From Clostridia bacterium UC5.1-2E3 (GTDB lineage: Bacteria > Bacillota > Clostridia > Lachnospirales > Lachnospiraceae): a stretch of 64,000 bases of DNA. The notes beneath the pieces were generated by a model that saw only the letters and a program-made list of their open reading frames with translations, was not told the DNA's origin and did not search any database. Positions within the stretch are counted from its first letter, which is position 1. Every line of letters starts with the position of its first letter. Shown piece after piece: positions 29,200 through 38,865 of the stretch. The DNA lies in the NCBI GenBank assembly GCA_001304875.1, contig BBZO01000004.1, forward strand, positions 114,181 through 178,180, written 5' to 3'. The translations under genes and the position numbers were made by a program.

Positions 29200-31634
29200 T
29201 TAGAAATGCTGCTCCGTTCTCTCAATAATCTCATCCTGAAGCGGCTTATCCAGATTTCTGAAGTGATCGCTGTATCCGGCTACGCGGACGATTAAGTCCT
29301 TGTACTCCTCCGGATTCTTCTGAGCGTCCAGAAGAAGCTGGCGGTTCACAACGTTGAACTGTACGTGATGGCCGTCCATGTTGAAGTAGGAGCGGATGTA
29401 GTTAGCCAGGTTGTCGAGGCCTTCCTCACCCTCTAATACGTCCGGGGTGAACTTCTGGTTGAGAAGCGTGCCGCCGGTCTTTAAGTGATCCATCTTCGCA
29501 CAGGACTTGATAACGGCGGTCGGCCCGCAGGTATCGGCGCCCTTCTCCGGGGAGATACCCTCGGAAACCGGCTTGTGAGCCAGACGTCCGTTGGGCTTGC
29601 GATCATCACGTCGCCGAAGTATACGTGGCAGGTGGTCGGAAGCATATCTACGCGGTAGGTGCCGCCTCTCATGTTCGGACGGGCGGATACATTGTCCACG
29701 AAGTAGTTGAATACCATCTTCATCAGATCGTCCGCATAGTCGTCGTCGTTGCCGTACTTCGGAGTCTTGTTGGCAACCAGGTTGTGAATGGCCTCGTAGC
29801 TACGAAGTTGGCTTTCAGAGCCTCTAAGAGCTCATCCATGGTGAACTTCTTGTTGTCGAATACGTTGTACTTCACAGCGGCCAGGCAGTCGGAAATGGTA
29901 CCGGTACCTACGCCCTGGATTACGCTGGTGTTGTAGCGTGCGCCGCCTGCATTGTAGTCCTTGCCGGTTGCGATACAGTCGTTGGTAAGGATGGACAGGA
30001 ACGGAACGGGCATATACTCCGCGAAGATCTGCTCGATCATGTTGGAGCCTCTTACCTTGATGTCAAGGAAGTAGTTGATCTGCTTGGTGTAAGCATCCCA
30101 TAACTCGTCGAAGGTCTTGAAATCTCTCGCGTCGCCGGTCTGAAGGCCAAGCTGCTTGCCGGTCATCTGGTCAACGCCGTTGAAGAGCGTAAGCTCGAAG
30201 ATCTTCGGAAGGTTGAAGTAACCCTGTAAAATGTAAGCCTCATTTCCGAATGCGCCGGTCTCCACGCAGCCGGAGGAACCGCCCTTACGTGCGTCCTCAA
30301 GCGTCTTTCCTGCGTTCATAAGCTCCTGGATGATTGCCTCGGTGTTGTAGAAGCAGGGCTGGCCCCATCCCTCGCGGGCAATCTCGCAGGCTCTCTTTAA
30401 GAACTTCTGCGGGTTCTTGCGGCTGATCTGCACGTTGGAGTTGGGCTGTACCAGTCTCATCTCGTCCATGCAGTCAAGGATGATGTAGGAAACCTCATTC
30501 ACGCCGTCCTCACCGTTGGGCTTGATACCGCCGGTGTTGATGTTGCAGAAATCGGTGTAGGTGGAGCTCTCCTTTAAGGTGATGCCTACCTTCGGCGGAG
30601 CCGGCTGGTTGTTGAATTTCACCCACAGGCACTCCATGAGCTCTAAGGCCTGGTCTCTGGTTAAGATACCGTCCTCCACGTCCTTCTCGTAGTAGGGGCC
30701 AAGGTGCTGGTCAAAATGTCCCGGTGAATAGGCATCCCACGGGTTTAACTCGGTGGTAACTGCCAGGTGTGTGAACCAGTAGTGCTGGATGGCCTGGTAG
30801 TAGGTCTGCGGCTTGTGAGCCGGAACCACGTCACAGTTGGCAGCGATCTGAAGAAGCTCAGCTTTTCTCTTCTCGTCGGTGCACTCGGCAGCCATCTGTC
30901 TTGCCAGGTCTGCGTAGCGCTTGCCTAAGATCATGATGCGTCGCAGCAGATGCTCATGGCGTTTAACTGGTTCTTCTTATCCATGGCCTTCGGGTCATGC
31001 ATGTAGTCCAGGTTGGCGATGGACTCCTTGATGTCGTTCTGGTAATCCAGGTAACCTTTCTTGAAAATGTTCTCGGATCCAACGGTATGGCCCGGTCCGC
31101 GCTGCTCCATGAACTCGGTGAAAATACCGGCAGCGTAGGCCTCTTTCCACTCCTCGGTCATGCTGTTAAGGATTTTATGACGGGTGGAGCGGTTCTCCCA
31201 GAAGGGAATGATCATCTCTTCCTGGATCTTTAAATCCTCCGGGGAAACAGAAAAGTTAACGATCTTTCTGTCGTTCATGGTGTGCATGTCTTCCAGCGTA
31301 TGGCAGCACAGCTCCGGGAATGTGGGAGCGGACTGCGGGCCGTCGCCCTTCTCGCCCACGATAAGCTCGTTCTCGCCGATGCTGATCTTCTTGTTGGAGA
31401 AGAAATGCTTGAGTACCAGGCGCGGAGCTCCGGAACGGATACGGTGCCCTCGTACATCTTGTACGCCTCTGTCTCCAGAACCGCACGCTCCATGTAGATA
31501 TGGGGCTGGGTTGTGGTGCTTTCTTTGCGAAGCTTGCGGATTCTCTCGTTCATTCCGCGCTCCTGCTTACCGGAAAAATCTTTCTCGTAGACGTTTCCGC
31601 CGCAGCAGCAAGATACATTTGTTTCGTTTGCCAT
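29200..31634 (-). CDS. hypD: Glycyl radical enzyme resembling trans-4-hydroxy-L-proline dehydratase, frameshifted
   Basis: Radical dehydratase of about 810 aa. The Cys loop GGSSGCVETGAFG holds the thiyl Cys and catalytic Glu, and the C-terminal IVRVAGYSDHF holds the Gly that carries the radical. GCVETG, rather than the GCVEP of choline lyase or diol dehydratases, together with KVGITLKESSTYTDF, NVQISRKNPQKFLKRA and PAHKPQTYYQAI, fit HypD, which removes water from hydroxyproline. Assignment is from remembered family sequence. Four single losses occur near 31420, 30939, 29805 and 29597. The N-terminus has an unusual SCCCGG-containing extension of about 27 residues. The activase gene lies directly upstream in the same operon. 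No proC was seen beside it. Confidence 0.75.
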
Positions 31635-31638
31635 GTTC

Positions 31639-32553
31639 TTAACCTCCTATTTTTGTGTTGCTGAACCCTTTGTTTACAAATATATTCTTGAACAGTTCCA
31701 TGCGGTCCTTGCCTGGAACTGTCAGAAGTTCCTCCTCGTCGTAAGCCCGGTCAAGCTTGCGGTACTTGTGCATCCCCGTGTTGTGTAGGGGAGCAGATTG
31801 ACCTGCTTTACGCGGATGTTGTTATCTTTAAGGTAATCGGCGACCTCGTTCATGAACTCCTCTGTCGCGTTGACCCCGCCGATGGTGGGGATGCGGACGT
31901 TGATGGATGCGCCGTCGTCGCTTAATTTCTTTAGGTTTTCCAGAATGAGCGCGTTGTCCACGCCGATGAACTTTTTATGTACCTCCGGATCCATCGCCTT
32001 GATGTCGTAGAGAAATGTGTCCACGTAGGGGAGAATCCGCTTGAAGTTCTCGTAGGGCGCGTAGCCGCAGGTGTCGATGTTCACCCGATAGCCCTTGTTA
32101 TAAAGGATACGACACAGCTCCTCGATGTAATCCATGTTCTGAACCATGACCTCGCCGCCGGAGAGTGTGATGCCGCCGCCGGAATCCTCGTAGAACATCC
32201 GGTCTTTCTCGGCTTCCTTCACCAGCTCCTTGATCGTGTATTCCTTTCCGGCAACCTCGCGGGCGTTGTTTAAGCACCAGTCGGTGCAGACGCCGCAGGC
32301 GGTGCATTTCTCCCGGTCCATCACGACCTTCCCGTCCACAATGGAGTTGGCTCCGTTCGGGCAGTGGGCCACGCAGCGCCGCAGACCGTGCATTTATCGT
32401 GGAAGAACATCAATTCCTTGTGATAGCGCTGGCTCTCCGGGTTGTGACACCACATGCAGTCGAGGGACATCCTTTGAAAAACAGGGTCGTGCGGATGCCG
32501 TCGCCGTCGTGCACGGAAAACTTCTGGATGTTAAATACATATGGAGTTTCCAT
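31639..32553 (-). CDS. hypE: Glycyl radical enzyme activase (radical SAM), frameshifted
   Basis: Installs the glycyl radical on the adjacent enzyme using S-adenosylmethionine and a [4Fe-4S] cluster. MET PYVFNIQKFSVHDGDGIRTTLFFKGCP is followed by the cluster motif CPLDCMWC (CX3CX2C) after repair. A two-cluster ferredoxin insert follows (CTVCGRCVAHCP and CTACGVCTDWC), then GGGITLSGGEVMVQ and DTCGYAP. Single losses near 32468, 32385 and 31789 break the frame; the repaired product is about 305 aa. SD AGGAGG. First gene of the operon. Symbol depends on the enzyme being HypD. Confidence 0.85.
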
Positions 32554-32584
32554 CAGGCTCCTCCTTTCAAAACAGACTACAGTC

Positions 32585-32626
32585 TAGTATTAAGTCTATA
32601 ATACTACGATATGCTATAAAATGCAA
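32585..32626 (-). promoter_or_regulatory. Operator-overlapped promoter of the activase-GRE operon
   Basis: On the minus strand TTGCAT (plus 32621-32626) and TATTAT (plus 32598-32603) are 17 bp apart. A perfect inverted repeat with 8-bp arms TAGTATTA / TAATACTA and 6-bp spacer (32585-32606) covers the -10 box. This is where a TetR-type repressor, encoded divergently at 32764, would block transcription. Confidence 0.65.
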
Positions 32627-32691
32627 TAGAAAAAACGTAAAAAAATCGTGAAAAATTTGCCTAAGAAATAAGGGGCGTTGGTTCTATTTCC

Positions 32692-32720
32692 TTTACTAAA
32701 AACCGAAAAAATGATATAAT
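32692..32720 (+). promoter_or_regulatory. Promoter of the TetR regulator
   Basis: TTTACT at 32692-32697 and TATAAT at 32715-32720, spacer 17 bp. A small GC hairpin (GCGCCGATGCGGCGC) follows in the leader at about 32732-32746. Confidence 0.6.
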
Positions 32721-32763
32721 ACGAAATGTGCAGCGCCGATGCGGCGCGGGAAAGGAAATTATC

Positions 32764-33342
32764 ATGGGCAGAAAGAGAAGTACGAAGGCCGAGATCGTAA
32801 AAGTGGCCTGGAAATTGTTCAATGAAAAGGGGTATGAGGAGACTACCATAGATGAAATTATCGCAGGCTCCAACACTTCAAAGGGGAGCTTTTATCATTA
32901 TTTCAACAGCAAGGACGAGCTTTTGTCCTCGCTCTCGGAACTGTTTGACGTGAAGTACGAGGAGGAGATGGCGAATCTGGATCCGGAGATGAACAGCTAC
33001 GACAAGCTTTTGTATCTGTGCTACTGCGTGCACGACATGATCCAGGACGAGGTGCCGGTGGGGCTTCTGGCCTCCCTCTACGCGTCGCAGGTGGTGACGA
33101 AGGGATCGAAGCATCTGCTGGATCAGAACCGGTATTATTACCGGATGATCAATATTCTCGTGGAGGAAGGACAGCGCAGGGGACAGATCCGCAACGATAT
33201 GACGTATTTTGAGATCGCCAGGCTGTATACGCTCTGCGAGCGGGCGATCATCTATGATTACTGCATCAGCAATGGGGACTATGATCTGGGAGACTATACC
33301 AGACAGACGATGCCGCTGCTGTTTGGGTGCGTGAAGGCCTGA
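32764..33342 (+). CDS. TetR/AcrR-family regulator
   Basis: One-component repressor of 192 aa. The N-terminal helix-turn-helix is clear: STKAEIVKVAWKLFNEKGYE followed by TIDEIIAGSNTSKGSFYHYF and SKDELL. The ligand domain is variable and gives no clue to the inducer. Start MGRKRS at 32764 is chosen because AAAGGA lies upstream; an in-frame extension to 32728 has none. Divergent from the glycyl radical operon, whose -10 region carries a palindrome, so it probably controls it. Intact. Confidence 0.92.
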   Translation: MGRKRSTKAEIVKVAWKLFNEKGYEETTIDEIIAGSNTSKGSFYHYFNSKDELLSSLSELFDVKYEEEMANLDPEMNSYDKLLYLCYCVHDMIQDEVPVGLLASLYASQVVTKGSKHLLDQNRYYYRMINILVEEGQRRGQIRNDMTYFEIARLYTLCERAIIYDYCISNGDYDLGDYTRQTMPLLFGCVKA

Positions 33343-33357
33343 TGGGGGAGGCAGGGG

Positions 33358-33399
33358 GAAAGGACGCGAGGCCTAGGTGGAGGTCTCGCGTCCTTTTCT
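33358..33399. terminator. Bidirectional terminator between tetR and the convergent gene
   Basis: Stem AAAGGACGCGAG / CTCGCGTCCTTT with T-runs on both strands; the stop codon of the minus-strand gene lies in the loop. Confidence 0.85.
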
Positions 33400-34090
33400 G
33401 ACGGCTTCTACCAGGAAGGAGGAGACTTCCTCGATGGGGGTTCCGGCGTCGGACTGGAAACGGGGGATCGCTTGCGAGCCAGTACATGAAGTGGCTGCGG
33501 TCAAAGACGCGGGAATTTTCCGGGGCATCCAGGATGACATTCGGCCGGGTGAATACGGAGGCGCTGAAAACGGGGAGATGTTTCCAGAGGGTCTGGCACA
33601 GGAGGAGCCTTGCCAGATCCTCTTCCTGCTCCATGGAGCGGATGGGATTGGTGATCTCCTTGATGGTTTCGTTCATATTCTGCATGAAGCGTTTCCCGTT
33701 CTGCTCTGTGTAGATGTGGCCGCCGAAGCCGTAGCAGCGGATCACCAGGAGACCGAATCTGCCTACCAGGATCATGGAGGACGGGCTCACGGTGTTGTTG
33801 CAGAGAAAATTCCCGGGGAAGACGATCTTCATCCCGTGTCTGGATGCGTGGGATTTGAGCGCCGCCAGAAACTGCTCGATCTCGGAGGCTTTTCCGTTGT
33901 GCGTGTGGAAAAGCTTTTGCTTACCAGTAAAATCCTCCGGGCGGATGGCTTCGCCTTTCTGCCGCTTTTCCCACACCTGTTTCTGGATGCGCCGGCGGCG
34001 CAGAAGGCGGGGGAAAATAAGGACGGCGGCGAAAACAGCCAGGCATATAAGCAGCAGTTCTCCGTTCGACAGGCTTTGAGTGGTTTCCAT
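33373..34090 (-). CDS. NERD-like membrane-anchored protein, frameshifted
   Basis: About 239 aa. An N-terminal TM helix (GELLLICLAVFAAVLIFP) is followed by a basic stretch and a domain resembling the nuclease-related NERD fold: SPSSMILVGRFGLLVIRCYGFGGHIY, then ITNPIRSMEQEEDLARLLL and VFTRPNVILDAPENSRVFDR. In NERD proteins the central strand normally reads like GVFVIEVKN; here the Glu and Lys positions are Arg and Tyr, so nuclease activity is doubtful. One base is lost near 33478, after which the frame ends VSSFLVEAVRKGRETST at 33373. SD AAAGGAGGA. Function unknown. Confidence 0.6.
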
Positions 34091-34145
34091 AAAGTGTGTC
34101 TCCTCCTTTGATTTTACGTATTTGAAAATTATTATACAATAGGTC

Positions 34146-34200
34146 TTGAAAAAATGTAAAGAGTATGCTAATATACAAACAACAGATATATCAGTTGTTT
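34146..34200 (+). promoter_or_regulatory. Promoter and near-perfect palindromic operator of the GntR gene
   Basis: TTGAAA at 34146-34151 and TAATAT at 34169-34174 are 17 bp apart. A 24-bp palindrome at 34177-34200, arms AAACAAC / GTTGTTT around an AGATATATCA core, covers the predicted transcription start. This is consistent with autoregulation by the FCD-type regulator that follows. Confidence 0.7.
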
Positions 34201-34236
34201 GGGAAAAATATAAAATTATGGAAACGGAGAACAATT

Positions 34237-34884
34237 TTGGGCAAGACAGACAGCGCATATGAGTACATAAAAGCGAAGATCATAAACGGGGACTATCCGC
34301 CGCTCAGCGATATCTCGGAGGATACGCTTCAGAAGGAGATGAATATGAGCCGGACTCCGGTGCGGGAGGCGATTCTGCGCCTGGAGAAGGAGGACTTTGT
34401 TTACGTTTATCCGAGAAAGGGCACCATCGTCACTGCGGTTACATTGGATCTGATCGAGGATATTTACGGCGTGCGCCAGCTGATTGAGCCGTCCATGGTT
34501 TTAAGCGCCATGAACCAGGTGAACCGTCCGCTGCTTCTTGACATCCGGAGACGGTTTATGGAGCCGCCGGAGAACTTAAGCGAGACGGAGCTTCGAAGAT
34601 ATTATATCGATCTGGACACGGAGCTTCATGCGGCGATTGTGATGGCATGTCCCAATCGATATCTGAAGCGGCTTCTGAACAATATTGCAGATCAGAATCT
34701 GAGGCTCCGCATTATCAGCTCTCATCCGACGGAGGGAGAGGGAAGTATCGATGAGCACATCGGACTGATCGACGCGATTCTGGAGGGGGACCGGCAGAGT
34801 GTGGATGAGCAGCTGAGGCATCATCTGGAGGTCTCGAAGGAGAGGACCATCCGCCATTTCCGTTCCAGAGAGCCCATCAGATAG
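34237..34884 (+). CDS. GntR-family regulator with FCD domain
   Basis: Controls the sugar-acid locus downstream, by position. The N-terminal winged helix shows AYEYIKAKIINGDYPPLSDI, then MSRTPVREAILRLEKEDFVYVYPRKGTI; the C-terminal FCD ligand domain shows IYGVRQLIEPSMV, DLDTELHAAIV and DEHIGLIDAILEGD, holding its Asp/His metal ligands. TTG 34237 is the best start: GGAG lies 7 nt before it, and the in-frame ATG at 34165 overlaps the operator. About 215 aa. Intact. Confidence 0.9.
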   Translation: MGKTDSAYEYIKAKIINGDYPPLSDISEDTLQKEMNMSRTPVREAILRLEKEDFVYVYPRKGTIVTAVTLDLIEDIYGVRQLIEPSMVLSAMNQVNRPLLLDIRRRFMEPPENLSETELRRYYIDLDTELHAAIVMACPNRYLKRLLNNIADQNLRLRIISSHPTEGEGSIDEHIGLIDAILEGDRQSVDEQLRHHLEVSKERTIRHFRSREPIR

Positions 34885-34918
34885 TTATTGTGCCATTGAT
34901 ATGTATAAAGAAAATAAA

Positions 34919-34975
34919 GCCACACGGTCAGACAGGAAGGCGGTTTGCCGGCCTGGGCCGTGGGGCGATATTTTT
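34919..34975 (+). terminator. Terminator of the GntR gene
   Basis: GCCACACGGTC pairs imperfectly with GGCCGTGGGGC, ending in ATATTTTT. An inner hairpin (GGCGGTTTGCC) sits in the loop. Confidence 0.6.
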
Positions 34976-34984
34976 AACCACTAT

Positions 34985-34998
34985 AGATATATCAGTTG
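34985..34998. promoter_or_regulatory. Operator half repeated upstream of the sugar-acid operon
   Basis: AGATATATCAGTTG is identical to 14 bp of the palindrome in front of the GntR gene (34184-34197). It lies 78 nt upstream of the dehydratase start, in an AT-rich leader, and is the likely binding site of the same regulator. Confidence 0.6.
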
Positions 34999-35075
34999 AA
35001 TAAGATAAATATATAAATTATATATTAAATTTTAAATATAATAAAAATAAAATCAAATTACAAGGAGGAAAAATC

Positions 35076-36164
35076 ATGAACACGAAGATCAGGAAGGCCA
35101 GTTTTTACCGGGCGGTATCTAAGATCAGCAAACCCATCGCGGATTCCACCCACACCATCAGCAAAATCGCGTTTTACGTGGCTGAAGTGGAGACAGAGGA
35201 CGGAGTAAAGGGACAGGGATATCTGCTCTCCTTCCACTACTCACCGGGAGCCATCGAGGGGGCACTCAGAGACTGCAGAGATTTCCTGCTGGGCAAAGAG
35301 TACGATGTGTTTGAGACCGTCCGCGCCAAGAGAGAGTGGGATATGGAGGCGGAGTATTTCGGAAACACCGGTATCAACACCTGCGCCATCGCCGCGTTCA
35401 ATGTGGCCATGTGGGACGCCTGGGGCCGCACGGTGGGACAGCCTGTCTGGAAGATGCTTGGCGCGAACATCACAAAGATTCCGGTCTACGGAAGCGGCGG
35501 CTGGATCAGCTATTCTGACGAGGAGCTTCTGGAGGAGGTTCTGGATTACAAGAACCGCGGGTTTACGGCGGTGAAGATTAAAGTGGGACATCCCGACGGC
35601 ATCGAGCGCGACATGCACCGCCTTTCCATCTGCCGGGAGAAGCTGGGCGACAGCGTGAAGATTATGATGGACGCCAATCAGGGCATGGACGTGGTGAGCG
35701 CGCTCAAGTTATCTGAGCAGGCCAAAGGCATCGGTCTCCAGTGGTTTGAGGAGCCGGTTCCCCACACCGATTTTGCCGGTTATGAGCTGCTTCGCCAGAA
35801 GTGCGGCATCGCGCTGGCCATGGGTGAGCGGGAGTATGACTGCGAAGCGTTAAAGAATCTGATTGCGAGAAATGCGCTGGATCTCTGGCAGCCGGATCTC
35901 ATCCGCCTTGGAGGCGTGGAGGAGTGGAGAAATTCTGCGGCTCTGGCTTCTGCCCATCAGCTTCCAGTGCTGCCGCACTATTACAAAGATTACGACGTGC
36001 CGCTTCTGTGCACCATCGCAAGGCCTTACGGAGCGGAGTCCTTTGACTGGATCGACGGCATTATCGACAATACCATGAGAATTGAGAACGGCTACGCATA
36101 CCCGAGAGAGGGAGCCGGCTGGGGATTTACATTTAAGGAAGAAGCGCTGGAGGAGGTCAGATAG
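35076..36164 (+). CDS. Enolase-superfamily (mandelate racemase/MLE) dehydratase
   Basis: Probably dehydrates a sugar acid to a 2-keto-3-deoxy acid. 362 aa. The N-terminal capping domain ends near residue 130; the barrel has the KxK base motif (TAVKIKVGHPDG), metal ligands in MMDANQG, WFEEPV and MGEREYD, and a terminal His in LPHYYKDYD. These are the expected catalytic positions, but the subgroup (galactonate, fuconate, rhamnonate or racemase) cannot be fixed by eye. First gene of the operon, SD AAGGAGG. Downstream ketodeoxy-acid kinase and aldolase genes support a dehydratase role. Intact. Confidence 0.85.
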   Translation: MNTKIRKASFYRAVSKISKPIADSTHTISKIAFYVAEVETEDGVKGQGYLLSFHYSPGAIEGALRDCRDFLLGKEYDVFETVRAKREWDMEAEYFGNTGINTCAIAAFNVAMWDAWGRTVGQPVWKMLGANITKIPVYGSGGWISYSDEELLEEVLDYKNRGFTAVKIKVGHPDGIERDMHRLSICREKLGDSVKIMMDANQGMDVVSALKLSEQAKGIGLQWFEEPVPHTDFAGYELLRQKCGIALAMGEREYDCEALKNLIARNALDLWQPDLIRLGGVEEWRNSAALASAHQLPVLPHYYKDYDVPLLCTIARPYGAESFDWIDGIIDNTMRIENGYAYPREGAGWGFTFKEEALEEVR

Positions 36165-36166
36165 AT

Positions 36167-37185
36167 ATGAAAGCTGTATATGTGAAGGAACCGGGAAGCC
36201 TGGAAGTCGTCGAGGTGGAAAAGCCGCAGATTAAGAAGGATACCCAGGTACTGGTGAAAATTACCGCCGCAGGAATCTGTGGGAGCGACATTCATATTCT
36301 GCATGGAACCCATGCCTATGCCACCTATCCGCGGATCATCGGGCATGAGGGCTGCGGCGTCGTGGCGGAGGTGGGCCGTGCGGTGAAGAACGTGTCCGTC
36401 GGCGATTCGGTTATCATCGAGCCGATTCACGGCTGCGGAACCTGCTACGCCTGCCGCAATGGACGCTACAACTGCTGCCCGGATATCGTGGTGGCGGGCG
36501 TGCACGCCGACGGCGTCATGGAGGAGTATCTGGTGGTGGAGAGCGACAAGCTCTACAAATATGACCCGGAGGAGCTGACGCCCGTGGAGGCGGCCACCGC
36601 TGAGCCCTACACTGTGGAGCCCAGGCCAACGCCCAGGCGGACACACAGCCGGGAGACCTGGTGCTGGTCCACGGCGCGGGGCCCATCGGCATGATTATCT
36701 GCGATATCGCAGCCAGCAAAGGGGCCACGGTCATTGTCAGCGAGGTAAACGAGGAGCGGCTGAAAATCGCAAAGGATTTCGGCGCCTCCTACACCATCAA
36801 TCCCAGGACCGCGGATCTGAGGGAGGAAGTCATGCGTATTTCGGAGGGCAAGGGAGTCAACGTGGTATTTGAGACCAGCGGCGTGCCCGCGCTGACAAGC
36901 CTTTCTGTGGAACTTTTAAGCCCTCATGGCCGTCTGGTGCCGCTGACCTTTGCCCCGGAGCCAGTGCCGATTAATTTCCGGCTGGTGAATAAAAATGAGC
37001 TGGTAATTGCGGGAACGAGAAATCAGAACAGCAAGTTTAAAGAGGTTGTGGAAAGTCTGCCCGGACGCAGGGAGCGGGTGGATAAGCTGGTTACCCATGT
37101 GTTCCCTGTGGAGGAGGCAAAGAAGGCCTTCGAGACTGCCATGGACAAGAACAGTGGGGCCTGCAAGGTTGTCATCACATTTTAG
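36167..37185 (+). CDS. Zinc-dependent medium-chain alcohol dehydrogenase, frameshifted
   Basis: NAD(P)-dependent polyol or sugar-acid dehydrogenase of the sorbitol/threonine dehydrogenase type. Catalytic zinc ligands are visible in GICGSDIHILHG and IGHEGCGVV; the four-Cys structural zinc in CGTCYACRNGRYNCC; the cofactor fold in VHGAGPIGMIICDIAASKGA. One G is lost near 36617 (GTGGGAGCC to GTGGAGCC). About 340 aa after repair. It follows the dehydratase stop by 2 nt and is likely to interconvert a hexonate and a keto-hexonate; substrate unproven. Confidence 0.9.
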
Positions 37186-37197
37186 GAGGGATGAGAA

Positions 37198-37974
37198 ATG
37201 ACATCGAAGGATTATGTAGCAAGTCTGTTTGACCTTACCGGTCATGTGGGAATTATCACAGGGGCCAGCCGCGGGCTGGGCCTGGGACAGGCGAAGGTTC
37301 TGACCGATGCCGGGGCTACCGTTTATAATCTGGATCTGATGCCCCACACCGATGAGGAGGAGATCGCCGGGGGACGCATGACGGACGTTATCTGCGACGT
37401 GACAGATTATAAGAAGCTTGAAACGGTGGTGCGGGAGATCGCTGAGAAAGAGGGACATCTTGATTTTCTCATCAACAACGCAGGTATCACCTACAAATGC
37501 CGGGCGGAGGAATTTCCGGAGGACCGTCTGGACAAGATTATGGAGATCAACTTAAAGACACCGCTCATGCTCTCCAGAATCTGCTATCCCTATCTTAAGG
37601 AATCTCAGTACATCGGCCGCATCGTGACCATTTCCTCCATGGCGGCCTACATGGGTTTCACCGGGGTGCTGCCCTACGACATGACCAAATCCGGAGTGCT
37701 GGGGCTGACCAGAGGGCTGGCGGAGGAGTGGAAAAATGACAATATTCTGGTCAACAGTGTGGCGCCCGGCTGGTTCCTCACAAAGCTGAATGAGGGCATG
37801 TTCGAGCAGAATCCCGACCGCAAGGCGGCGGCGCTGGCGAAGCCCATGTTGCCCAAATTCGGTCGCCCGGTGGAGATTGGGTATATGATGCTGTTCCTTC
37901 TGTCCGGCGCCTCCACCTATCTGACAGGACGGGATTTCCCCGTGGACGGAGGGGCGACCTCCCACGGATTTTAA
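37198..37974 (+). CDS. Short-chain dehydrogenase/reductase
   Basis: NAD(P)-dependent classical SDR of 258 aa. Cofactor motif TGASRGLGLG, NNAG at about residue 97, catalytic Ser in TISSMAAYMG and YDMTK holding Tyr and Lys. The C-terminal PVEIGYMMLFLLSGASTYLTG and VDGG are normal. It resembles gluconate 5-dehydrogenase-like enzymes that act on aldonates; in this operon it may pair with the zinc dehydrogenase to epimerise a hydroxyl by oxidation and reduction. SD GGAGGG. Intact. Confidence 0.92.
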   Translation: MTSKDYVASLFDLTGHVGIITGASRGLGLGQAKVLTDAGATVYNLDLMPHTDEEEIAGGRMTDVICDVTDYKKLETVVREIAEKEGHLDFLINNAGITYKCRAEEFPEDRLDKIMEINLKTPLMLSRICYPYLKESQYIGRIVTISSMAAYMGFTGVLPYDMTKSGVLGLTRGLAEEWKNDNILVNSVAPGWFLTKLNEGMFEQNPDRKAAALAKPMLPKFGRPVEIGYMMLFLLSGASTYLTGRDFPVDGGATSHGF

Positions 37975-37986
37975 GGAGTGTATGAA

Positions 37987-38812
37987 ATGATGAAAACATC
38001 CATAACTGCCATTGAGAGCGCCAGCTGGCATACGCCGCTGGTGCTTCGGGGCGATCATATAAGCTGCATCAGACAGGCAGCGCGTCTTGGATATGAGGGG
38101 ATTGAGCTGCACCTTAAAGATTCAGATGCTCTGGACCGCCAGACATTATGTTCTGCGCTTAAGGAGAACCACATCGCTCTGACGTCCATCGGAACCGGGC
38201 CTTCCTACAGCCAGGAGAGAATCTTTTTACTCATGCCGAGCCGGAGGTGCGTGCCGAGGCGATCCGGCGGATGAAAGGACATATCCGTCTGGGTGCGGAG
38301 ACCGGAGCTGTCGTCATTATCGGCCTGATGAAAGGTCAGAAGAAGGACTGCGCCGACCCGGAAAATACGGAGAGTATTTTAAACGGGGGTTGGAAGCCTG
38401 CCTCGCCGAGGCGGAGCGGCTTAAGGTGACGCTGGCCTTCGAGGTTATCGACCGGTTTGAGAGCGACTGGCTCAACACGGTGGATGAGGGGCTTGCACTC
38501 CTCCAGGAATACCCGTCGGAATTTCTGACGCTGCATCTGGACACCTTTCACATGAATATTGAGGAAGCAGACTGTGCAGAATGTATAAAAAGAGCGGGGA
38601 AAAAGATCGGTCACGTCCATGTGGCCGACAGCGACCGCTGGTATCCAGGTCATGCGCATTATGATTTTGCGTCCACGTTTGCGGCCCTTAAGGAAGTGGG
38701 GTACGAGGGGGCGGTGGCCCTGGAATCGTTCCTTTACCCAGATCCGGAGACAGCAGCGCGGCTGGCGCTGGAGCATATAAAAACGTTTTGTAGCGCATTT
38801 CAACAAATTTGA
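37987..38812 (+). CDS. Sugar isomerase/epimerase-like TIM barrel, frameshifted
   Basis: Xylose-isomerase-like barrel (AP-endonuclease 2 superfamily) of about 275 aa. Metal-binding positions appear in LAFEVIDRFES (Glu), LHLDTFHM (Asp/His), HVHVADSDRWYPGHAHYDF (His, Asp) and ALESF (Glu). Single losses occur near 38226 (six T read as five) and 38373 (GAGGAGTAT to GAGAGTAT). ATG 37987 is chosen for its 9-nt spacing from AAGGAG. A second member of the family lies at 43529 in the same locus, and the two share the HVH-ADSDR-PG-H-DF block. Confidence 0.85.
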
Positions 38813-38865
38813 CTGACAAAAACTGTGCATATGTTGAGAAATTATAAAGATTGTGACGAATCCTC

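Noticed and set aside
29200..31634. Pyruvate formate-lyase
   Set aside because: The active site has a single Cys in GCVETG, not the adjacent Cys-Cys pair of PFL.
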